NCBI GenBank assembly: GCA_947305245.1
Contig: CAMZDG010000005.1
Coordinates: 90,891-147,241 of the forward strand
Origin: an uncultured Lachnospiraceae bacterium
Lineage (GTDB): Bacteria; Bacillota; Clostridia; Lachnospirales; Lachnospiraceae
DNA length: 56,351 nt
Direction: 5' to 3'
Part shown: positions 8,621 through 15,930 of the stretch, in pieces
How positions within the stretch are numbered: the stretch's first letter is position 1
Layout: every line of letters begins with the position of its first letter
Translations under genes and position numbers: made by a program
Notes under the pieces: generated by a model
The model's database searches: none
Told to the model about the DNA's origin: nothing
What the model saw: only the letters and a program-made list of their open reading frames with translations

Positions 8621-9332
8621 GATGGATTTAGAGTGTTATGAAGAGGCGCGGGCGGCGCATTCGCAGGATGGGCGGTCCTATCCTGACTTGGATGCGTATA
8701 TCGCGCGGCATTACGTGGATCCTAACAGAGTTCAAAACCAGTTCGTGGGCATGGCGAGCGCTGCACCGCGCAGTTCGGCAGGCAGTGGATTTTTAAGCTT
8801 CTTTAGGGACAGCGAAAATAAGGTGGCGCGTAAGGGAGCAACTCACCCGAAGACAGACATGGCTCCGATGCGCAGAGAGGATGCGCTGACATATGCAAGC
8901 GAGGCAAGTGAGGCAAAGGCTTGCGAAGAGGTCACGGCGGAATTTGACTTTGAAAAGCACGAATCCGCCTTAAATGAAAGAATGACACACTTGTCAGATA
9001 CTTATCAGGAGTATCTCCTCTACCTGATCGAGAATAAGGGAATGACCAATGCAGAGGTGTACAAGCGTGCCATTGTGGATAAAAAGGTATTTGCGAAGAT
9101 CAAGGCGAATCCGGACTATCATCCCAAGAAGATGACGGCGCTCTGTCTTTGCGTGGGCGCGAAGCTAAACCTCGACGAGACGAAGGATCTTCTGGCGAGG
9201 GCAGGATATGCGCTGTCGCCCTGCGACAAGACGGACGTGATCTTCTCATACTTCATCGAGAACGGGATCTACGACATGATCGAGATCGACATTCAGTTAG
9301 AGGAGCATGGGCTGCCGTGCATTATCGCGTGA
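8610..9332 (+). CDS. Protein with C-terminal helix-turn-helix-like (XRE-type) domain
   Basis: A 240-residue soluble protein. The first ~100 residues are polar and low in conservation. The last ~110 residues (YLLYLIENKGMTNAEVYKRA, then a VFAKIKANPDYHPKK-like helix, the ALCLCVGAKLNLDET segment, LLARAGYAL and a final IFSYFIENGIYD helix) match a domain often attached to regulators and serine/threonine kinases in Clostridia. It resembles an XRE helix-turn-helix followed by an extra helical pair. The ATG lies inside the end of the DUF3810 gene behind GGAAGGAGG (8594-8603), so the two are translationally coupled and probably act together. DNA binding is inferred and not demonstrated. Confidence 0.75.
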   Translation: MPFEMDLECYEEARAAHSQDGRSYPDLDAYIARHYVDPNRVQNQFVGMASAAPRSSAGSGFLSFFRDSENKVARKGATHPKTDMAPMRREDALTYASEASEAKACEEVTAEFDFEKHESALNERMTHLSDTYQEYLLYLIENKGMTNAEVYKRAIVDKKVFAKIKANPDYHPKKMTALCLCVGAKLNLDETKDLLARAGYALSPCDKTDVIFSYFIENGIYDMIEIDIQLEEHGLPCIIA

Positions 9333-9390
9333 TGCGCATTCGCAAACAAGTTGTTTCTTAGTTTTCGCCTGCCTTGGAAGGGCAGCCGGC

Positions 9391-10011
9391 TCAGTCAAAC
9401 ACATTGCTCCAGAGCTTATGGGGCTGGTTGGGATCGATGCCCTTGGCCTCGAAGATCTGGCTGGCCGTGACGAAGGAAAAGCCCTTGTCGCGGAGCCTCC
9501 TTATGATCTCGGGGAGTGCCTCCAGGGTCTTTAGGTTATCCTTCATGTCATGCATGAGCACGAGGGAGCCGTCCGTCACCTGGGCCAGAACGCGGTCGAC
9601 GCGGTCCTGCGCAGAGGTGGAAGGATCCCAGTCGCGGCTGTCGGCGCCACAGATAAAGGGCATGTCGATATTGTCATACATGGTATCGCTCAGTGCGATG
9701 TAGGGAGGACGGAAAAACTTCGTCTCAATGCCAACCATGTCGCGGATGATGGCGGAGGTCTTTGCAATCTCGTCACGGATCACTTCGGCGGTCATGTCGC
9801 TCATGGGATTATGGGTCAGGGAATGGTTGCAGATCTCGCAGCCCAGCTTAAGCTGACGCTCCAAGGTGGATTTCTTATCCGGGGTAACGTTCTGGCCGAT
9901 CAGGAAAAAGGTCCCAACGATACCCTCGGCTTCCAGTATGTCGAGGACCTGCTCCGTTATGTTGGAGGGGCCGTCGTCAAAGGTCAGGGCAACAAGTTTT
10001 TTCTCTTCCAT
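9391..10011 (-). CDS. Polysaccharide deacetylase family protein (NodB domain), no signal peptide
   Basis: All motifs of a carbohydrate esterase 4 domain are present: TFDDGP (catalytic Asp and metal Asp), HSLTHNP (metal His pair), RPPY, and LVLMHD near the end. The protein starts directly with MEEKKLVALTFDDGP, so the domain begins at the N-terminus and there is no export signal or membrane anchor. Most family members act on peptidoglycan or chitin outside the cell. A cytoplasmic substrate, or a cyclic imidase-like side branch, is possible. The start follows an AAGGAGG on the - strand. It is monocistronic and convergent with the preceding operon. Confidence 0.88.
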   Translation of the reverse strand: MEEKKLVALTFDDGPSNITEQVLDILEAEGIVGTFFLIGQNVTPDKKSTLERQLKLGCEICNHSLTHNPMSDMTAEVIRDEIAKTSAIIRDMVGIETKFFRPPYIALSDTMYDNIDMPFICGADSRDWDPSTSAQDRVDRVLAQVTDGSLVLMHDMKDNLKTLEALPEIIRRLRDKGFSFVTASQIFEAKGIDPNQPHKLWSNVFD

Positions 10012-10034
10012 GTGTGATAACCTCCTTTGAAAGC

Positions 10035-10058
10035 GAAACTGATGGTAGTTTCACTATA
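10035..10058 (-). promoter_or_regulatory. Possible promoter -10 and operator-like dyad before the deacetylase
   Basis: On the - strand TATAGT (10053-10058) is followed by the inverted repeat GAAACT-N6-AGTTTC (10035-10052), just upstream of the ribosome site. No convincing -35 box was found. Confidence 0.35.
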
Positions 10059-10190
10059 CTTCTTTTTTTGAAAAAATGCCACTAGTTTTGTGAAGTCACC
10101 TTTTCTTTTGCGAAAATACGTGCTACAATGTTCCATAGAGGAAAACCATTTGCGGAAGACAAAAAATGATTTTCTTTTTCGAATGTCTCT

Positions 10191-10218
10191 TTACGAAAGT
10201 AAAAATTTAGTGTATAAT
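10191..10218 (+). promoter_or_regulatory. Putative promoter of the orphan gene at 10295
   Basis: TTACGA (10191-10196), 16 bases, TATAAT (10213-10218). Confidence 0.55.
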
Positions 10219-10294
10219 TTATATCTGCGCTGAAGTGTTTTTTGAAGGCGCGAGAGGGAATATGGGAATTTGGGGTTAGGAGGAGTTACCGGCT

Positions 10295-10870
10295 ATGGGT
10301 CTTAAGGATGTCTTAGCCAATCGGAAATTGGCAAAAATCAAGAAAATGCAGGATGACACGAAGAAGATCAGCCAGAGCATTTCCTTGGGGGATTCCGCTC
10401 AGACGGAAGCCATGAGAAATCACTTTCCGAAAGAAGTTGCGGGGTTGGAGTCTTATGCGAAGGCGGCAGAGGATCTTTTCTTGTACATTAAGGCGAACCC
10501 GGAAGTTGTTTATATCTTAAAGGACATGGATATTTTACCGCCCTTCATGGTATTTCCCTGGCTGGATCCGGATGCGCCGGACTGGCGGGAGGGAATCTGC
10601 AATTCTTATGCGGATATGTTTAAGCGCATGATGAACCAGAAGAGCCCGAACGAGATTTTTGAGTATTGCAAGAAATTTCCTTATCCGGATTGGTGGATCC
10701 ATAATCCGCCTTGTCAGCCCGTGTTGTATCAGGAGTATTGGGAGATCGATTCGGCTGAGACGGGGTATGATGATCATTGGAGGCTGGCGCTTTGTAAGAA
10801 ATACCGCGAGAAGCATTGTTCCAGATTCCATTCTGACGAATGTGACGGAAAGAAACCTTACAGGGATTAA
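10295..10870 (+). CDS. Unrecognised soluble protein
   Basis: A 191-residue protein with a clear AGGAGG (10278-10283) and its own promoter and terminator, so it is very likely real. The first ~45 residues are basic and helical (KIKKMQDDTKKISQS). The second half is rich in Trp, Tyr, Pro and Cys (FPWLDPDAPDWREG, YPDWWIHNPPCQPV, then a Cys/His-rich tail CKKYREKHCSRFHSDEC). The tail could bind metal but does not match a finger pattern I know. No signal peptide or membrane segment is present. I do not recognise the family. Confidence 0.7.
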   Translation: MGLKDVLANRKLAKIKKMQDDTKKISQSISLGDSAQTEAMRNHFPKEVAGLESYAKAAEDLFLYIKANPEVVYILKDMDILPPFMVFPWLDPDAPDWREGICNSYADMFKRMMNQKSPNEIFEYCKKFPYPDWWIHNPPCQPVLYQEYWEIDSAETGYDDHWRLALCKKYREKHCSRFHSDECDGKKPYRD

Positions 10871-10886
10871 TAGATCAGTACTTGTG

Positions 10887-10949
10887 AAAAAAGGCATGCA
10901 CAAGACGCAGAACAAGGAATTGTTCGCGCTCGTTGTGGCGGCCTTTTTT
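10887..10949 (+). terminator. Terminator between the orphan gene and glpK
   Basis: AAAAAAGGC (10887-10895) is perfectly complementary to GCCTTTTTT (10941-10949). An inner AACAA-GGAA-TTGTT hairpin and a partly paired middle complete a long stem ending in six T. It could work in both directions. Confidence 0.75.
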
Positions 10950-10980
10950 GCATTTTCGACGTGACGGGGAGGCTACTAAG

Positions 10981-12477
10981 ATGCAGAACTACGTAATGGC
11001 ATTGGATCAGGGAACGACGAGTTCCCGCTGTATCTTGTTCGACAAGGAAGGAAACATTTGCTCCATGGCGCAGAAGGAGTTCGGGCAGATCTATCCGAAG
11101 CCCGGCTGGGTGGAGCATGACCCCAAGGAGATCTGGTCGAGTCAGCTGGCCGTTGCCATTGAGGCCATGGCCAGGATCGGTGCGACGGCGGATCGGATCA
11201 GTGCCATCGGCATCACGAACCAGAGAGAGACGACCATTCTTTGGGATAAGGCGACGGGGGAGCCCGTTTATAATGCGATCGTATGGCAGTGCCGGAGGAC
11301 GGCAGACCGGATCGAGCAGCTGAAGGCGGACGGCATGGAGTCTTATGTGCGAGCGAAGACGGGGCTCATTCCGGATGCGTATTTTAGCGCCTCCAAGATC
11401 GCGTGGATCCTGGATAACGTGCCGGGGACGCGGGAGCGGGCCGAGCGGGGCGAGCTACTCTTTGGCACCGTAGACACCTGGCTGATCTGGAATCTGACAA
11501 AGGGCGCGGTCCACGTGACGGATCATACCAATGCATCGCGCACGATGCTATATGACATTCACGGGCTTTGCTGGGACGAGAAGATCCTGGAGTATTTTCA
11601 GATCCCAATGAGCCTGCTGCCGAAGGTGTGTCCTTCGAGCTGTGTCTATGGGGAGACGGATCCGTCCGTGTTGGGCGGGCGCATCGCCATCGCGGGCGCG
11701 GCCGGAGACCAGCAGGCGGCGCTGTTCGGGCAGTGCTGCTTCGAGCAGGGACAGGTGAAGAACACTTATGGCACGGGATGTTTCCTTTTGATGAATACGG
11801 GGGATCAGGCGATCACTTCCAAGGCGGGGCTTCTTACGACCATCGCGGCGAGCGGGGCGGGTGAGATCGAATATGCGCTGGAGGGAAGCGTGTTCGTTGC
11901 GGGTGCGGCGATCCAGTGGCTGCGCGACGGCATGAGAATGTTCCAGAAGGCTTCGCAGTCCGAGGAATATGCAAGGCGGGTTGACGACACGGCGGGCGTC
12001 TATGTCGTTCCGGCCTTTGCGGGCATGGGGGCGCCGTATTGGGACCAATATGCGAGGGGTACCGTGGTGGGCATCACCAGGGGCTGCACGAAGGATCATT
12101 TCGTTCGGGCGACGCTGGAGTCCATTGCATATCAGACGGCGGACGTGATCGCGGCCATGGAAAAGGACAGCGGCATCACCTTAAAGGGGCTTACCGTGGA
12201 CGGCGGGGCCAGCGCCAATGATTTTCTGATGCAGTTCCAGGCGGACGTGATCGGAACGCAGGTGCTCCGGCCCAAGTGCATCGAGACGACGGCGCTCGGC
12301 GCGGCGTATCTCGCCGGACTGGCCGTGGGCTACTGGTCCGGGAAGGACGAGATCAAGGCGAACTGGAGTCTGGGCGCGGAATTCCTGCCGCGGATGTCAT
12401 GGGAGCGCAGGGAAAAGCTGCTGAAGGGCTGGAGGCGCGCCGTGAAGTGCGCCAGAGTATGGGCGGAAGAGGAATAA
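10981..12477 (+). CDS. glpK: Glycerol kinase
   Basis: Phosphorylates glycerol to sn-glycerol-3-phosphate with ATP in the cytoplasm. Family signatures are [15 protein letters not shown] at the N-terminus, [25 protein letters not shown] and the [11 protein letters not shown] phosphate loop. The ATG at 10981, eight bases after GGGGAGG, gives 498 residues, the normal length; an upstream in-frame start at 10933 falls inside the terminator hairpin and is rejected. In many Firmicute GlpK proteins a His in a YHFFG-like loop before AGMAGDQQ is phosphorylated by HPr. Here that loop reads ETDPSVLGG and has no His. No glpF or glpO gene is adjacent. Confidence 0.96.
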   Translation: MQNYVMALDQGTTSSRCILFDKEGNICSMAQKEFGQIYPKPGWVEHDPKEIWSSQLAVAIEAMARIGATADRISAIGITNQRETTILWDKATGEPVYNAIVWQCRRTADRIEQLKADGMESYVRAKTGLIPDAYFSASKIAWILDNVPGTRERAERGELLFGTVDTWLIWNLTKGAVHVTDHTNASRTMLYDIHGLCWDEKILEYFQIPMSLLPKVCPSSCVYGETDPSVLGGRIAIAGAAGDQQAALFGQCCFEQGQVKNTYGTGCFLLMNTGDQAITSKAGLLTTIAASGAGEIEYALEGSVFVAGAAIQWLRDGMRMFQKASQSEEYARRVDDTAGVYVVPAFAGMGAPYWDQYARGTVVGITRGCTKDHFVRATLESIAYQTADVIAAMEKDSGITLKGLTVDGGASANDFLMQFQADVIGTQVLRPKCIETTALGAAYLAGLAVGYWSGKDEIKANWSLGAEFLPRMSWERREKLLKGWRRAVKCARVWAEEE

Positions 12478-12569
12478 AAACTTAGGCTGAGGAAGACGAT
12501 CCAAACCATCCCCTCAGGGATTGACGCCATACACTAAAATATTTATGGTGCATAATCTGCAAATATACC

Positions 12570-12598
12570 TTGACAGGCGAGGTATAACGTGTTATTAT
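12570..12598 (+). promoter_or_regulatory. Promoter of the GlsB-like gene
   Basis: TTGACA (12570-12575), 17 bases, TATTAT (12593-12598). A GAGGCCTC palindrome lies in the short leader. Confidence 0.65.
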
Positions 12599-12662
12599 TC
12601 AAATGGTGCTGAAAGAGGTGGAGGCCTCTTGGCAAATATAAAATAAGAAAGGAATGAAAAGA

Positions 12663-12920
12663 ATGGGCACTTTATTAAGAATTATTGTTGGTATTATCAT
12701 TGGCGGTATCTCCGGTACGATCGCCGGAAAGATCATGAAGAGCAATCAGCCCCTTTGGATCAATATTATTCTCGGTATCGTTGGCGGTGCGATCGCCAGC
12801 GCCGTTCTGGGATTGTTCATTGCTCCCGCCGGCATTTTCCATTGGGTAACCGACATCGTCTTCGGCGTAATTGGTGCTTGCTTCTTAATCTACATTGTTA
12901 GACTCATCAAGAAGAAATAA
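12663..12920 (+). CDS. GlsB/YeaQ/YmgE family (transglycosylase-associated) membrane protein
   Basis: An 85-residue protein with three glycine-rich membrane segments (IIVGIIIGGISGTIAGKIM, IILGIVGGAIASAVLG, VFGVIGACFLIYIV), the layout of the small stress-associated GlsB/YeaQ family. The biochemical role is unknown; members respond to acid or envelope stress in other bacteria. Two ATGs compete. The one at 12663 is nine bases after AAAGGA, while the one at 12654 touches it, so 12663 is preferred. It has its own promoter and terminator. Confidence 0.82.
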   Translation: MGTLLRIIVGIIIGGISGTIAGKIMKSNQPLWINIILGIVGGAIASAVLGLFIAPAGIFHWVTDIVFGVIGACFLIYIVRLIKKK

Positions 12921-12950
12921 GTATTTCCGAATTTGATTTGGGAAGCGATG

Positions 12951-13008
12951 AAAACCGCTCCTCCCTATGAGGAACCTGAAAAGAGTTCCTGCGGGGGAGC
13001 GGTTTTTT
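12951..13008 (+). terminator. Strong terminator after the GlsB-like gene
   Basis: AAAACCGCTCCTCCC (12951-12965) pairs with GGGGGAGCGGTTTTTT (12993-13008). A second small hairpin AGGAAC/GTTCCT sits in the loop. Confidence 0.93.
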
Positions 13009-13010
13009 GC

Positions 13011-13039
13011 GTGCAAATGAATAGATAACGTGATATAAT
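13011..13039 (+). promoter_or_regulatory. Promoter of the flavoprotein-MATE operon
   Basis: Extended -10 TGATATAAT (13031-13039) with a weak GTGCAA -35 (13011-13016) 17 bases upstream. Confidence 0.6.
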
Positions 13040-13090
13040 AATTTGGGTTTTTATATTTGGAACGATCCTAAGGAGCAAGGGAGGAGCGGC

Positions 13091-14473
13091 ATGAAAATAT
13101 TGGTGTTGAATGGTTCTCCGTCGGGAGAAAACAGTATTACGCTGCAGACGGTTCATTATCTTCAAAAGCTTTTTCCAAAGCAGGAGACGGAGGTGCTCCA
13201 GGTGGCACAGCGGATCCGCATGTATGAAAAGGACTTTACGCAGGCGAGGGAGGCCATTGCGGCAGCAGACCTGATCCTGTTTTGTTATCCGGTTTATACC
13301 TTTCTTGTTCCGGCGCAGCTTCATCGCTTTGTGGAGCTTTTGAAGGCGCAGGGGATGGACCTTTCCGAGAAGTATGCGACGCAGATCACGACTTCGAAGC
13401 ATTTTTATGACGTGACGGCGCATGAATTCATTCGGGAGAATTGTAAGGATCTTGGCCTTAGATATCTTCCGGGATTCTCCGCGGACATGGAAGACCTGCT
13501 TCATAAGAAGGGGCAGAGGGAAGCCGTAGCGTTCTTTAGGCACCTTTTGTGGTCCATAAAGCTGGACGCCGAAGAGGAGAAGCAAGGCGCGGCACTGGCA
13601 GAAAAGGAAAATGCGGGTGTAGCGCCGGCGGAAAAAGAAGGTGCCAAGGCGGATGCCGGCAAGCGGGCCAAGAAGCAGCAGATCGTCGTCGTGGCGGACA
13701 TCGAAGAGGACGACGAGGACCTGGCAGGCCTTGTGCAGGCTTTTCAGGAAGGTGCCTCGCAGGAGGTGCGCGTCGTCAATCTGCAGGAGTTCCCGTTCGC
13801 GGGTGGGTGCCTTGGGTGCTTTCACTGTGCGGCCGATGGGACCTGTATCTATAAGGATCATTTCGACGAATTCCTGCGGGAGAAGATCCAGACGGCGGAC
13901 GCATGCGTCTATGCCTTTACCATCAAGGATCATTCCATGGGTTATCGCTTCAAGCTCTTTGATGACCGGCAATTTTGCAACGGACACCGCACGGTGACCA
14001 TGGGAAAGCCGGTGGGATATCTGATCTGCGGAGAGCTGGACAAGGAACCGAACCTTCGCATGGTGATCGAGGCCAGGGCGCAGGTGGGCGGCAATTATCT
14101 GACCGGGATCGTCACGCAGGACGGGAAAAAATCCGGGGAGGAGCTCTCTCGCGAGACGGAAAGGCTCTCGAAGGAACTGGGATATTGCATCCGGCGCAGA
14201 TTTAATCAGCCGGCGAACTTTTATGGCGTGGGCGGGATGAAGATCTTCCGCGACCTCATCTGGCAGATGCAGGGCATGATGCGGGAGGATCACAGATTTT
14301 ATAAGGAGCATGGATTTTATGACTTCCCCCAGAAGAAGGTGGGAACGATTCTTGGAATGTATCTGGTGGGATTTATGCTGAATAACGAAAAGCTTCGGAA
14401 TAAGATCGGGGGCAACATGACAAAGGGCATGCTCCTGCCTTATCAGAATGCGATCGAAAAAGCAAAGAAATAG
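13091..14473 (+). CDS. Tandem flavodoxin-fold NAD(P)H-dependent oxidoreductase
   Basis: Two flavodoxin-like halves in one 461-residue chain. The N-terminal half opens with MKILVLNGSPSGENS (FMN phosphate loop) and AADLILFCYPVYTFLVPAQL. A charged Ala/Glu/Lys linker at about residues 158-198 follows. The second half lacks a clear N-terminal phosphate loop but has GGCLGCFHCAADGTCIYKDHF, the cysteine segment typical of NADPH-dependent FMN reductases and iron-sulfur flavoproteins. The ATG at 13091 after AGGGAGGAG is chosen over an upstream in-frame one at 13043. It probably transfers electrons using FMN; the substrate is unknown. A MATE exporter follows 28 bases later, so the pair may deal with quinone-like or redox-active compounds. 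Confidence 0.8.
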   Translation: MKILVLNGSPSGENSITLQTVHYLQKLFPKQETEVLQVAQRIRMYEKDFTQAREAIAAADLILFCYPVYTFLVPAQLHRFVELLKAQGMDLSEKYATQITTSKHFYDVTAHEFIRENCKDLGLRYLPGFSADMEDLLHKKGQREAVAFFRHLLWSIKLDAEEEKQGAALAEKENAGVAPAEKEGAKADAGKRAKKQQIVVVADIEEDDEDLAGLVQAFQEGASQEVRVVNLQEFPFAGGCLGCFHCAADGTCIYKDHFDEFLREKIQTADACVYAFTIKDHSMGYRFKLFDDRQFCNGHRTVTMGKPVGYLICGELDKEPNLRMVIEARAQVGGNYLTGIVTQDGKKSGEELSRETERLSKELGYCIRRRFNQPANFYGVGGMKIFRDLIWQMQGMMREDHRFYKEHGFYDFPQKKVGTILGMYLVGFMLNNEKLRNKIGGNMTKGMLLPYQNAIEKAKK

Positions 14474-14501
14474 GGTATCAAAATGCGGAAGGGCGTAAGG
14501 G

Positions 14502-15920
14502 ATGGACGAGCTTAGTAAGGCCGAAAGACAGCAGGCACAATTTCATAAAATGACAGAGACGCCCATCGCACCGCTGGTGATAAAGCTTGGGATCCCGACG
14601 ACGATCAGCATGCTGGTGACCAGTATTTATAATCTGGCAGACACCTTTTTTATCGGGCAGTACGGGGCGGGCCCAAGAAACGTGAGCGCCCAGGTATTTA
14701 ACGCGGCCAGCACGAGCGCATCCGGCGCCGTTGGCGTGGTGTTCGGCCTGATGGCCATCATACAGGCCTTCGGGTTTATGTTCGGGCAGGGCAGCGGCAG
14801 TATTTCTTCAAGAGCTCTTGGCGCAAAAGAGGTGGATAAGGCTTCGAAGTATTCCTCCACGGGATTTTTCGCGGCGCTCCTGACGGGCGGGCTAATGACA
14901 CTGCTCGGATTAGCTTTTCTGGATCCGCTGATGCGGCTCCTTGGAAGCACGGAGACCATTTTGCCCTATGCGAGAACCTATGGATTTTATATCCTGCTCG
15001 CGGCTCCTTTTATGTGTTCGAGCTGCGTTCTGAACAACGTGCTGCGGTTTGAGGGGCAGGCTGCCTTTGCCATGGTGGGCCTGACCTCTGGCGGGATCCT
15101 GAACATCTTCGGGGACTGGCTTCTTATGAGCCAGTTCCACATGGGCATTCGGGGCGCGGGTATCTCCACGGGTGTCTCGCAGACGGTCAGCTTTCTGCTC
15201 CTTCTCTCGATGTTCCTTCGGGGAAAGACCTCGGGCAAGATTTCGCTCCGCAATGTTTCGAAGGATTTCGCGGATCTGGTCCTGATCTGTAAGACAGGTC
15301 TGCCGAGCCTTGTGAGACAAGGGCTCACCAGTATTTCCACCATGCTCTTAAATGACCGCGCCGGCATGTACGGGGATGCGGCGGTGGCGGCCATGTCCAT
15401 CGTAAATCGAGTATGCTTCTTTACCTTCGCGACGGCCCTTGGGATCGGACAGGGGTTCCAGCCCGTCTGCGCGTTCAATTATGGCGCGAAAAAATATGGG
15501 CGCGTTCGGAAGGCATTTTTATTTACGTTTATGGTCGGCGAGGTGTTCCTGGGGGTCGTGGCCCTCATCGGTGTCTGGTTTACGGAGCCTTTGATCCGGA
15601 TCTTCCGAAATGACCCGGAGGTGGTACGGATCGGATCGCTTGCGCTGATGGCGCAGTTTATCGGACAGCTGTTCCAGCCGCTGTCCGTCTGCACCAATAT
15701 GTTATTTCAGAGTGTCGGGAAGGTTGGGATCGCGACGCTTATGTCCATGCTGCGGAGCGGCCTGTTCTTCCTGCCTGTGCTCCTGATCTCTTCGGCGGCA
15801 TTTGGACTGACGGGAATTCAATGCTCACAGGGGATCGCGGACATGCTGACGATGATCGTGGCAGTGCCGTTCGTTTTGAGATTTCTTGGCGAGATGAAAC
15901 GATTGGAAGAAAAAAGCTAG
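14502..15920 (+). CDS. MATE family efflux transporter
   Basis: A 472-residue inner-membrane protein with about twelve membrane segments. The N-terminus TPIAPLVIKLGIPTTISMLV and the sequence NLADTFFIGQ are characteristic of the NorM/DinF-like MATE group, which exports drugs or metabolites in exchange for Na+ or H+. It starts 28 bases after the flavoprotein gene and ends 10 bases before the protease gene, so the three may be cotranscribed. Substrate cannot be told from sequence. Confidence 0.94.
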   Translation: MDELSKAERQQAQFHKMTETPIAPLVIKLGIPTTISMLVTSIYNLADTFFIGQYGAGPRNVSAQVFNAASTSASGAVGVVFGLMAIIQAFGFMFGQGSGSISSRALGAKEVDKASKYSSTGFFAALLTGGLMTLLGLAFLDPLMRLLGSTETILPYARTYGFYILLAAPFMCSSCVLNNVLRFEGQAAFAMVGLTSGGILNIFGDWLLMSQFHMGIRGAGISTGVSQTVSFLLLLSMFLRGKTSGKISLRNVSKDFADLVLICKTGLPSLVRQGLTSISTMLLNDRAGMYGDAAVAAMSIVNRVCFFTFATALGIGQGFQPVCAFNYGAKKYGRVRKAFLFTFMVGEVFLGVVALIGVWFTEPLIRIFRNDPEVVRIGSLALMAQFIGQLFQPLSVCTNMLFQSVGKVGIATLMSMLRSGLFFLPVLLISSAAFGLTGIQCSQGIADMLTMIVAVPFVLRFLGEMKRLEEKS

Positions 15921-15930
15921 GAGACGTAAG

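Noticed and set aside
12487..12525. Terminator after glpK (CTGAGG...CCTCAG)
   Set aside because: Stem is short with a large loop and no T run.
12965..14311. 448-residue - strand frame over the flavoprotein
   Set aside because: No ribosome site or family match; the sense strand is clearly coding.
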